Shown here: positions 1-5,326 of the stretch, piece by piece
Layout: each line of letters starts with the position of its first letter
How positions within the stretch are numbered: the stretch's first letter is position 1
Assembly (NCBI GenBank): GCA_013812515.1
Contig: JACCTI010000395.1
Location: 1-7,485, forward strand
Direction: 5' to 3'
Source: Chthoniobacterales bacterium
Lineage (GTDB): Bacteria; Verrucomicrobiota; Verrucomicrobiia; Chthoniobacterales; UBA10450
DNA length: 7,485 nucleotides
The notes under the pieces: model-generated
Told to the model about the DNA's origin: nothing
What the model saw: the letters and a program-made list of their open reading frames with translations, nothing else
Database searches by the model: none
Made by a program: the position numbers and the translations under genes

Positions 1-28
1 CACTTAACCTAACCTGCAAACTTGGAGT

Positions 29-340
29 TCACTTGATCGGCACGAAGCCGACCTGCTCGACGATCTTTTGTCCCGCGTCGCTGAGCGTGAATTCGAGGAA
101 CTCTTTCACTACGCCGTTTGGCTCGCCGTCTGTGTAGTAGAACGTCGGCCGCGCATAAGGATAGCTCTTGTCAGCACACTCTCTTTCGACGGCATAGCGC
201 CGTCGATCGGCAACACTTTCACGCCGCTCGCTTGCCCATAGGCGAGACCGACGTAGCCAATGCCATTCGCGTTGTTCCCGACCCTCCTTTGCGATCTGTT
301 TGTTCCCGGCCAGCTTTTGCGAAGACCGGCGCGATGACAA
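29..340 (-). pseudogene. pstS: 3' remnant of a third pstS (frameshifted, lacks its N-terminal part)
   Basis: This is the C-terminal third of a periplasmic phosphate-binding protein, recognisable by comparison with the two intact copies in the window. Reading 5' to 3' on the minus strand, the conserved piece QKLAGNKQIAKE lies near 290-321. The piece NANGIGYVGLAYG (about 235-275) is in another frame, and YPYARPTFYYTDGEP followed by IVEQVGFVPIK reads cleanly to the TGA at 29-31. The frame breaks are near 326-329 (an extra G), 282-286 (an extra G in a G run) and 172-175 (one base missing). Homology begins only about 20 bases after the stop codon of pstS copy 1, so the N-terminal two thirds and any promoter are gone. 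It differs from both intact copies (for example Asp for Asn in YYTDGEP and a Pro-Ile-Lys end), so it is an old third paralogue rather than a recent partial duplication. It should not make a functional product. Confidence 0.85.
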
Positions 341-356
341 TGCGATCCGGCTGGGA

Positions 357-1178
357 CTATTTAATTTCCTTGACGCCGACGAAGCCGACGCGGTCCACAA
401 TCTTCTGTCCAGTGTCGCTGAGGGTGAAGTCGACGAACTCTTTCGCCGCGCCGGCCGGTTCGCCATTCGTGTAGTAAAAGGTAGGCCGCGCATACGGCCA
501 TTGTTTGTTTCGGACCGCGTCTCCCGATGGAGCAGCGCCATCGACCGAGACCACTTTCGTGCCTGGAGCGTTCATGTAAGCCAGCCCAACATAGCCAACA
601 CCATTCGCGTTCTTGCCTACTTCGGCCGCGATCTGTTCGTGGCCTGCCATTTTTTGCGCGCTCGGAGCGTAATCGCGCTTCTTCATCGCCAGCTCTTTCC
701 AGTCGGAATACGTGCCGGAAGAGGTGTTCCGGGTGTAGACGGAAATCTTGCCGCCTTTTCCACCGACCGCGCTCCAGTCCGAGACCTCGCCGGTAAAGAT
801 CTGCTCGATCTGCTTCTTGGTCAGGTTTGTGATCGGATTGGCGGCGTTAACAATCACGCCGAGTCCATCGTAGGCCACCGTGATTGGCTTCATCTCCACG
901 CTTTTGGCCTTCGCCGCCGCGATCTCAGCGTCTTTGGCCTCACGACTGGACATGCCGATCTGCGCGGTTCCGTCGATGATCGCGGCAATGCCGGTAGTGG
1001 AACCTTCCGCGGCAATGTCGAAGGTGGTCTCGGGATGTGTCGCTTTAAATTCCTCCGCGAGCTGGGGAACCAGCTTTGCGCCGAGAGTATCGGAGCCTTT
1101 GATTACAAGCCGCTCGGCCTTCGCATTGGAAGCGACGAGGGCCAGGCCGGCAGCTAGCGCGATGTATTGGGATTTCAT
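357..1178 (-). CDS. pstS: Periplasmic phosphate-binding protein PstS, copy 1
   Basis: Substrate-binding protein of the high-affinity Pst phosphate ABC importer, 273 residues. Residues 1-21 form a Sec signal peptide (Lys2, hydrophobic core, Ala-Lys-Ala before Glu22). There is no lipobox cysteine, so the protein should be soluble in the periplasm. Family motifs in order: KGSDTLG just after the signal, AEGSTTGIAAI near 57-67, MSSR near 76-79, AYDGLGVIVNA near 103-113 and RNTSSGTY near 150-157. In the family, the Ser/Thr-Gly turns and the Arg-x-x-Ser-Gly-Thr loop hold the phosphate oxyanion. Start: ATG at 1178; no clear Shine-Dalgarno precedes it, but the signal peptide fixes the position. A Pho-box-like array lies 65-102 bases upstream, so PhoB control under phosphate starvation is likely. 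About 80% identical to copy 2 by hand alignment, with no gaps. The closely packed third copy downstream is a pseudogene. PstC, PstA and PstB are not in the window. Confidence 0.95.
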   Translation of the reverse strand: MKSQYIALAAGLALVASNAKAERLVIKGSDTLGAKLVPQLAEEFKATHPETTFDIAAEGSTTGIAAIIDGTAQIGMSSREAKDAEIAAAKAKSVEMKPITVAYDGLGVIVNAANPITNLTKKQIEQIFTGEVSDWSAVGGKGGKISVYTRNTSSGTYSDWKELAMKKRDYAPSAQKMAGHEQIAAEVGKNANGVGYVGLAYMNAPGTKVVSVDGAAPSGDAVRNKQWPYARPTFYYTNGEPAGAAKEFVDFTLSDTGQKIVDRVGFVGVKEIK

Positions 1179-1228
1179 AGGGGATTGGTGAATGAATGTT
1201 TGAGTTTCTCTACAGTTTACTGGGTAAA

Positions 1229-1280
1229 AGTATGGGCGGATTGTGACGCCTTGACGACAGCGAGGTTACGATTGGGTGAA
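1229..1280 (-). promoter_or_regulatory. Candidate tandem double Pho box and -10 for pstS copy 1
   Basis: On the plus strand, GTGAC (1243-1247), ACGAC (1254-1258), GTTAC (1265-1269) and GTGAA (1276-1280) recur every 11 bases exactly. Read on the minus strand, toward pstS, this is TTCAC-n6-GTAAC-n6-GTCGT-n6-GTCAC. Known PhoB boxes are direct repeats of CTGTCAT-like 7-mers with 4-base spacers, an 11-base period. The last two half-sites fit best (CTGTCGT, then GCGTCAC). A possible -10, CATACT (minus strand, 1234-1229), lies eight bases beyond the last half-site, about where PhoB-activated promoters place it. The same array stands before the porin gene. PhoB itself is not in the window, so the regulator is inferred. 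Confidence 0.75.
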
Positions 1281-1309
1281 CTCACGGAACATGCAATGCC
1301 TCCTACTCT

Positions 1310-1565
1310 TCAATACAAAGAGTCGCAGCGGACTGCTCTGGGTTTGCAGACCTCACCGCACCACTCCTCCGCCCCGCAAATGCTGTCCTGAATTTCCCGG
1401 ACCTGCGCCAGTTTTTCATCCTGAATACCTATGCGGGGCTCGAGCCCGGCACTCTGCGCTTCAAAATATTCGCTGCAAGGGCGTTGACGAAACCCTCGGC
1501 GATACGGCTCGGCGCTGTTGTGAACACCATGGAAGGGACTTGGATTTGCGTTGCAGTTGAAACAT
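1310..1565 (-). pseudogene. arsC: Decayed arsC (thioredoxin-type/LMW-phosphatase arsenate reductase) remnant
   Basis: On the minus strand the pieces of a low-molecular-weight-phosphatase-like arsenate reductase appear in order but in different frames: VHNSA (1525-1511), SRIAEGFVNALA (1509-1474), EYFEAQSAGLEP (1471-1436), then EKLAQVREIQD and EEWCGEVC (1369-1346), with a stop at 1312-1310. The family reads roughly C-V-H-N-S-A-R-S-x-x-A-E-x-F, then FEAxSAGLEPG, and ends with EEKLAxxREVRDxI...EWCxEVC. Defects: the CX5R loop cysteine cannot be read in frame with HNSA (break near 1525-1531); two bases are lost at 1510 where the loop Arg belongs; one base is lost at 1472-1473; and about 60 residues are missing between SAGLEP and EKL (junction near 1425-1435). 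A possible original start is the ATG at 1565. It cannot encode a working enzyme. The family call rests on recalled motifs, not on an alignment. Confidence 0.72.
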
Positions 1566-1579
1566 TCCTTAATTGGAAT
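1546..1579 (+). promoter_or_regulatory. Candidate promoter and ArsR operator of the DUF6428-arsR cassette
   Basis: A palindrome ATTCC (1564-1568), spacer TTAATT (1569-1574), GGAAT (1575-1579) ends 11 bases before the first ATG of the cassette. The AT-rich spacer could act as a -10 hexamer, with TTGCGT (1546-1551) as -35 at 17-base spacing. ArsR-family repressors usually bind short inverted repeats overlapping the promoter, so this is the best candidate for autoregulation of the downstream arsR. The inverted repeat is seen directly; promoter and operator roles are inferred. The palindrome also covers the presumed start of the arsC remnant on the other strand, so it may once have been a shared divergent control site. 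Confidence 0.4.
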
Positions 1580-1590
1580 ATCGAGCAACC

Positions 1591-2067
1591 ATGAAATTGA
1601 AAGATCTCAAAGCCACTCTGGTGCTGCATCCCGAGGCGCTCCTGCGTTTCACGCTGCCGGATGGCGATCAAATCCCGGCGCATTTCCACATTACGGAAGT
1701 TGGGCATGTCGCAAAAAGATTCATCGATTGTGGCGGCACGCTGCATGACACGGCCGATACCTGTCTACTCCAGACCTATGTGGCCGATGACTTCGACCAT
1801 CGGCTCGATGCCGGCACGTTCGCGAAGATTCTTCAGCTCGGGGATCGGGTCCTTCCGCATGATGACCTGGATGTTGAAGTCGAGTACGAAGATTGTGCCA
1901 TCACGCAGTTCCCGATCACGAGCGCTGCGTTCTCCGGGGATTACATCGAGATCCAGCTGGGCGAGAAACACACGGATTGTCTTGCGAAGGAGAAGTGCGG
2001 GATCGAAGGGAAAGGCTGCGGCACCGGCGACAAGGCTGACACCGAGACAAGCGTTAGCTGCTGCTAG
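1591..2067 (+). CDS. DUF6428 family protein with cysteine-rich C-terminal tail
   Basis: A 158-residue soluble protein without signal peptide or membrane segment, matching by recall the DUF6428 family that often sits next to arsR in arsenic loci; its biochemical function is not known to me. Visible motifs are IPAHFHITEVG near 28-38, an acidic stretch around PHDDLDVEVEYED, and GDYIEIQLGEKHTDC. The last 30 or so residues carry five cysteines (HTDC, KEKC, GKGC and a terminal Cys-Cys), which could bind As(III) or another thiophilic metal. That role is inference. Start: ATG at 1591 is chosen; an in-frame TTG at 1573 would add six residues but lies inside the candidate operator, and the protein naturally begins MKLKDL. 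The ribosome site is weak. The gene ends 18 bases before arsR, so the two are probably one transcript. Confidence 0.85.
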   Translation: MKLKDLKATLVLHPEALLRFTLPDGDQIPAHFHITEVGHVAKRFIDCGGTLHDTADTCLLQTYVADDFDHRLDAGTFAKILQLGDRVLPHDDLDVEVEYEDCAITQFPITSAAFSGDYIEIQLGEKHTDCLAKEKCGIEGKGCGTGDKADTETSVSCC

Positions 2068-2085
2068 CGCAACGCGATCTTCCGG

Positions 2086-2451
2086 ATGGACCTCATCCAA
2101 ATTTATGAGTGTTTCTGTGATCGCACGCGGCTGCGCATCCTGCATCTGCTCACAAAGGGGCCGCTTTGCGTCTGCCATTTCCAGGAGGTTCTGAAGGAGC
2201 CGCAGGTAAAGGTTTCGAAGCACCTGGGTTATCTTCGCACTCGAGGTCTGGTCACAACCCAGCGAAGTGGTAACTGGATCATCTATTCGCTGCCGGCGAA
2301 CCGCGCGCCGGAGTTGGAAACGAACCTGCGGTGCCTTCAGGACTGCGTTCAATCCGACGCGGTCTTCACGCGTGATCTGACGAGGCTGGACAAGCTCCAC
2401 GCAGGCTGTTGCGAACCTAGCGAAGTCTTCGGCGTGGTCGGCGGGCGGTAG
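2086..2451 (+). CDS. arsR: ArsR/SmtB family arsenic-responsive transcriptional repressor
   Basis: A 121-residue winged-helix DNA-binding repressor, expected to release its operator when it binds As(III) or Sb(III). Family landmarks: DRTRLRILHLL (12-22), a LCVCHF metalloid site with Cys28 and Cys30, recognition helix around QVKVSKHLGYLRTRGLV, and the beta wing SGNWIIYSLP. E. coli ArsR uses Cys32-Val-Cys34 plus Cys37; here the position of the third cysteine is Gln33. Other cysteines could supply a third ligand: Cys9 and Cys11 before the first conserved helix, Cys83 and Cys87, or the Cys108-Cys109 pair. Start at ATG 2086 gives the usual N-terminus. The gene follows the DUF6428 gene by 18 bases, and its stop codon is three bases ahead of the next start, suggesting one operon. 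It most likely represses its own cassette. An intact efflux or reductase target is absent from the window. Confidence 0.93.
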   Translation: MDLIQIYECFCDRTRLRILHLLTKGPLCVCHFQEVLKEPQVKVSKHLGYLRTRGLVTTQRSGNWIIYSLPANRAPELETNLRCLQDCVQSDAVFTRDLTRLDKLHAGCCEPSEVFGVVGGR

Positions 2452-2454
2452 GAG

Positions 2455-2667
2455 ATGCAGGGCACCAATTCCCCCGCGGTGCTGTTTTGGGCCGTCACGC
2501 GTGCTCTTTTCGGGATCGCTCAGATGGCGGGAGCGGTAACGTCGCTCGCACTTCTTGTTCGGATGGGTCAAGCCAAGGAAACGGTGATCGCGCTGGCAGT
2601 GACGATGGTGGCGACGGTGCTTAGCATTGTGCTGTTCAAGATTATCAAAGTGCAGGACCGGGTCTGA
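2455..2667 (+). CDS. Small two-helix membrane protein of unknown function
   Basis: A 70-residue protein that I do not recognise. It has two strongly hydrophobic segments, about residues 17-35 and 43-64, joined by a short polar turn (RMGQAKE) and ending in a basic/polar tail (KIIKVQDRV). That pattern fits a helical hairpin in the inner membrane with the turn on one side. There are no cysteines, so it is not an obvious metal binder. The ATG lies three bases after the arsR stop; a GGAG at 2451-2454 overlaps that stop and abuts the start, so translation probably depends on coupling to arsR. An internal ATG at 2524 would remove most of the first helix and is less likely. Position suggests induction with the arsenic cassette. 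It is far too short to replace an ACR3 or ArsB pump (about 10-12 helices). Confidence 0.7.
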   Translation: MQGTNSPAVLFWAVTRALFGIAQMAGAVTSLALLVRMGQAKETVIALAVTMVATVLSIVLFKIIKVQDRV

Positions 2668-2793
2668 CACTCGAGGCCGCGATGGGAGTAAATGGCGAGA
2701 TCGCGCAACCATGAGCGATCAATGATTTGGATTTGACAGAGGCAGTCTCGCCTTCCGCGTTCAAATCAACGTCATCGGATTCCGGCAAAGGCC

Positions 2794-2826
2794 AAAAAGC
2801 CCCGAGAATTTCTCCCCGCGGGCTTT
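2794..2826 (-). terminator. Rho-independent terminator of pstS copy 2
   Basis: AAAGCCC (2796-2802) pairs with GGGCTTT (2820-2826), and the loop contains a second small stem GAGA/TCTC. Read on the minus strand the stem is followed by a run of five T (2798-2794). The site begins 23 bases beyond the pstS stop codon. The plus-strand side has only three T, so termination of the converging cassette here would be weaker. Confidence 0.75.
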
Positions 2827-2848
2827 GGACGCTGACTCTTGGTCCGAA

Positions 2849-3670
2849 CTATTTCACCTCGTTGACGCCGACGAAGCCAACTCGATCCACGATCTTCTGA
2901 CCAGTGGAACTGAGTGTGAAATCGAGAAATTGTTTTGCGACCCCGCTTGGTTCGCCATTCGTGTAGTAAAACGTCGGTCGCGCATAAGGCCATGATTTGT
3001 TTCGGACGGCTTGCTGCGTCGGTTTCGCACCCTCGATCGCGACGACTTTGATGCCCGGTGCATTCATGTAGGCCAAGCCGACATAGCCTATGCCGTTTGC
3101 GTTCTTGCCCACTTCCGCCGCGATCTGCTCGTGGCCGGCCATCTTTTGTGAGCCGCCGGCGTAATCGCGCTTCTTCATCGCCAGTTCTTTCCAGTCCGAA
3201 TAGGTGCCGGACGAAGTGTTGCGGGTATAGATCGAGATCTTGCCCCCGGAACCACCGACCGCGCTCCAATCGGTCACGTCCCCGGTGAAGATTTGCTCCA
3301 CCTGCTTCTTGGTTAGGTTGGTGATGGGATTCTTTGCGTTGACGATTACTCCCAGCCCGTCATAGGCGACGATCGTCGGCTTCATGTTCACGCCTTTCGA
3401 CGAAGCGGCGCCGACTTCGGCTGGCTTCGCGCGCCGACTCGACATGCCGATCTGCGCGGTGCCATCGGTAATGGCGGCGATGCCGGTAGTGGAACCTTCC
3501 GCGGCAATGTCAAAGGTGGTGCCGGGGTTCTGTGCTTTGAACTGCTCCGCGAGTTGCGGCACGAGCTTGGCGCCGAGGGTATCGGAGCCTTTGATGACGA
3601 GCCGATCCGCGCGTGCTTCAGTGGAAGCGAAGGCAAGGCCGGCGATGAGTGCGAGTGATGTGATTTTCAT
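2849..3670 (-). CDS. pstS: Periplasmic phosphate-binding protein PstS, copy 2
   Basis: A second phosphate-binding protein of 273 residues, collinear with copy 1 and about 80% identical by hand count. Residues 1-21 are a Sec signal peptide ending Ala-Arg-Ala before Asp22, with no lipobox. All ligand-loop motifs are the same as in copy 1: KGSDTLG, AEGSTTGIAAI, MSSR and RNTSSGTY. Differences cluster in the signal peptide, in residues 80-100, and around 211-225 (TKVVSVDG against IKVVAIEG and the segment after it), so the binding pocket appears conserved. The start is the ATG at 3670, without an evident Shine-Dalgarno. The porin gene ends 68 bases upstream with a small hairpin between and no Pho-box-like array of its own, so it is probably transcribed with the porin from the array at 5289-5326. 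A terminator follows at once, so pstC, pstA and pstB are not in this transcript. Confidence 0.95.
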   Translation of the reverse strand: MKITSLALIAGLAFASTEARADRLVIKGSDTLGAKLVPQLAEQFKAQNPGTTFDIAAEGSTTGIAAITDGTAQIGMSSRRAKPAEVGAASSKGVNMKPTIVAYDGLGVIVNAKNPITNLTKKQVEQIFTGDVTDWSAVGGSGGKISIYTRNTSSGTYSDWKELAMKKRDYAGGSQKMAGHEQIAAEVGKNANGIGYVGLAYMNAPGIKVVAIEGAKPTQQAVRNKSWPYARPTFYYTNGEPSGVAKQFLDFTLSSTGQKIVDRVGFVGVNEVK

Positions 3671-3681
3671 GTTTTTGAAGT

Positions 3682-3699
3682 GACGGCGCTCTCGCCGTC
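3682..3699 (-). repeat. Hairpin in the porin-pstS intergenic leader
   Basis: GACGGCG (3682-3688) and CGCCGTC (3693-3699) form a perfect seven-base stem with a four-base loop. It lies between the porin stop and the pstS copy 2 start. No T run follows on the minus strand, so it is not a standard terminator; an mRNA-stabilising or processing element, or a dispersed palindromic repeat, is more likely. Confidence 0.6.
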
Positions 3700-3738
3700 T
3701 GGAGGGTTATTGATGAGAGTTTTTGGATTGCAGATGCG

Positions 3739-5217
3739 TTAGAACTTCCAGTTCAGGTCGGCTTGAAAGAGCTGGTATTCGCGCAGCGGATTGACGCCAA
3801 TGTCGCCCACGCCGCCCGTTCCAAGACCGTTATCGATTTGCTCGCCGTAGGCGTAGGTGAGATTGAATGTGACCGCGTCGCTCACGGCATAGCCGGCCTG
3901 GATGGCGATGCCTTCCATGTTCACGCGGCTATCGAAGATGTCGGAGTCGACGAGGTTCGGATCGAGCGCGTATTGCTCGGCGTGCTGCCAGAACGCCTGG
4001 ATTTGCCAGTCATGTTTTGCCTTGAGCTGCCCAACGCCGACCCCGATTTGATAGGCGTAACGCTGATCGTCGCTCTCCGGATGGCCCGCCGCTCGGGCAC
4101 GATCTTCAGCATCAAGGTTGACCGCGAAATCGCCGAAGACACGGGCGGGAAGCTCGCCGATTTTGAAGCCGAATTCTGTCGGCATGTTGAACACGAACAA
4201 ACTATCCACGCCCGTCTGATTCAGGGCGATCCGGTCGCCCTCCTCGTCGAGGACATCGGGATCGCCACTATACAACTTGTTGAAGGAGTCGCCGTTTCCA
4301 GTGTAGTTATAGAGAGTGGGTGCGATGCGGAGGTACATGTCTTTCGTGAAGTTAAACTTCGCGCCCACCTGCCAGCCGAGCATGTAAGCATCGGTATTCG
4401 GCACTCCGTTCGAGCGCGGCCCGATCGGATTTTCCGGGTTCACATCGTCGTAGACGAACTGCCCGAAATTAGCGAAAACGTCGATCGACATTTTGTACGG
4501 CTCGGAGGTGACCGCGGCGACCGCGCCGCCTTTCGCATCTTTGCTGTAGGATTCCGCGGACGCGGCTGAGGTGCCGCCGCCATACGAGAGATTGAAGGTG
4601 TGCTTGTATTGTTCCGCCAGACCTTCCGGATTGATGTCTCCGTCCCAAACCATCGAGCTGGTGATGAATGGGTTCGGCATGCGGCCCACCGTCAGCGTAA
4701 CGTCGCGGATGCCTTTGTAGCCGAGGTAAGCTTGCCCCACGAACGCGCCATCACTCGTTTTGCCAAACGGTCCGCTGTCGTCGCCGAAAGTGACATTGGT
4801 TGAACGCGGGCTGGTGCTGGTTTCGAGGCGAAGACCAAAAAACCAGTCATCCAGCAAGGTGCCGCGTAATCCGAGGCGGAGGCGATAACGTGCACGGTTT
4901 CGCTGCTGGGCGTCGTTGGGGTTCGTCACCAGCGTGCTGGGCGGCCCGCTGTTCCCGTTTCGAATTTCATAACGGACTCGCGCATCGCCGTAGAGTTCCA
5001 GCTCGGTCACGGGCGTAGACAGTTTCAACTTGCCGGCCGGCGTGCCGGAAAATTCCTTCGTCAACTCGCCGCGAATCTCTTCGGCTTCCTGATCGGTGAT
5101 GATTTTTTTGCGCACGAGCAAATCGAGCAGGGCGCCGTTATCCTGAGCCTGCGCAGTGATTCCGCCGAAGGCCAAAGTCAGAGCGGCTACGGCAAAAATG
5201 AGTTTCTTCACGAACAT
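3739..5217 (-). CDS. Outer-membrane beta-barrel porin (putative phosphate-starvation porin)
   Basis: A 492-residue outer-membrane porin. Residues 1-24 are a clear Sec signal peptide (MFVKKLIFAVAALTLAFGG, cleavage after Ala-Gln-Ala). A short helical stretch follows (LLDLLVRKKIITDQEAEEI), then alternating aromatic/polar strands of a large barrel, starting with LELYGDARVRYEIRNG and ending in Trp-Lys-Phe, the terminal aromatic used for outer-membrane assembly. It resembles the putative-porin family common in Verrucomicrobiota; relation to the phosphate-selective OprO/OprP porins is suggested by context only. The frame stays open upstream to 5562, but the ATG at 5217 is chosen: it has a good Shine-Dalgarno and begins the signal peptide, while the upstream stretch is Arg-rich and crosses inverted repeats and the 3' end of kup. 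A Pho-box-like array lies 72-109 bases before the start. pstS copy 2 follows, probably in the same operon. Confidence 0.92.
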   Translation of the reverse strand: MFVKKLIFAVAALTLAFGGITAQAQDNGALLDLLVRKKIITDQEAEEIRGELTKEFSGTPAGKLKLSTPVTELELYGDARVRYEIRNGNSGPPSTLVTNPNDAQQRNRARYRLRLGLRGTLLDDWFFGLRLETSTSPRSTNVTFGDDSGPFGKTSDGAFVGQAYLGYKGIRDVTLTVGRMPNPFITSSMVWDGDINPEGLAEQYKHTFNLSYGGGTSAASAESYSKDAKGGAVAAVTSEPYKMSIDVFANFGQFVYDDVNPENPIGPRSNGVPNTDAYMLGWQVGAKFNFTKDMYLRIAPTLYNYTGNGDSFNKLYSGDPDVLDEEGDRIALNQTGVDSLFVFNMPTEFGFKIGELPARVFGDFAVNLDAEDRARAAGHPESDDQRYAYQIGVGVGQLKAKHDWQIQAFWQHAEQYALDPNLVDSDIFDSRVNMEGIAIQAGYAVSDAVTFNLTYAYGEQIDNGLGTGGVGDIGVNPLREYQLFQADLNWKF

Positions 5218-5222
5218 TGTTT

Positions 5223-5228
5223 CTCCTT
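5223..5228 (-). promoter_or_regulatory. Ribosome binding site of the porin gene
   Basis: AAGGAG on the minus strand, five bases before the ATG at 5217. It decides the porin start against the much longer open frame reaching 5562. Neither intact pstS gene has a comparable site. Confidence 0.85.
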
Positions 5229-5264
5229 GGTTGGTGTTGCGGCGCAGAGGCCGCCGGTTGTTAT

Positions 5265-5283
5265 CTCGCCGGAAGCTGGCGAG
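5265..5283 (-). repeat. Hairpin between Pho-box array and porin start
   Basis: CTCGCC (5265-5270) pairs with GGCGAG (5278-5283), extended inward by a wobble and a G-C pair to a three-base loop. It could be a 5' leader hairpin in the porin transcript if transcription starts upstream of it. The structure is seen; its role is not known. Confidence 0.5.
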
Positions 5284-5288
5284 CGATT

Positions 5289-5326
5289 GTGACGCGCCGA
5301 TGACGGCAACGTTACAATTTGGTGAA
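5289..5326 (-). promoter_or_regulatory. Candidate tandem double Pho box upstream of the porin
   Basis: On the plus strand GTGAC (5289-5293), ATGAC (5300-5304), GTTAC (5311-5315) and GTGAA (5322-5326) recur at exactly 11-base intervals. On the minus strand, toward the porin, this is TTCAC-n6-GTAAC-n6-GTCAT-n6-GTCAC; the last pair, CCGTCAT-n4-GCGTCAC, is close to the E. coli Pho box (CTGTCAT-n4-CTGTCAC). Nineteen of the 20 half-site bases are the same as in the array before pstS copy 1, while the six-base spacers differ. A possible -10, GATAAC (minus strand, 5265-5260), lies about 23 bases further on, with a hairpin (5265-5283) in between. Binding by PhoB is inferred. Confidence 0.75.

Noticed and set aside
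300..1157. 285-codon plus-strand open frame opposite pstS copy 1
   Set aside because: Antisense shadow of a GC-rich gene; the pstS frame carries all the motifs.
1573..1590. TTG start adding six residues to the DUF6428 protein
   Set aside because: It lies in the candidate promoter palindrome, and the ATG at 1591 gives the natural N-terminus.
1765..2712. 315-codon open frame on the minus strand opposite DUF6428, arsR and the small gene
   Set aside because: Antisense shadow of three genes with good motifs; its translation is low-complexity and rich in Arg and His with no family features.
2699..2720. GATCGC/GCGATC inverted repeat after the 70-residue gene, as a terminator
   Set aside because: Six-base arms with a ten-base loop and no following T run; too weak to call.
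3763..4569. 268-codon plus-strand open frame opposite the porin
   Set aside because: Antisense shadow; no recognisable domain, and the opposite strand encodes a complete porin.
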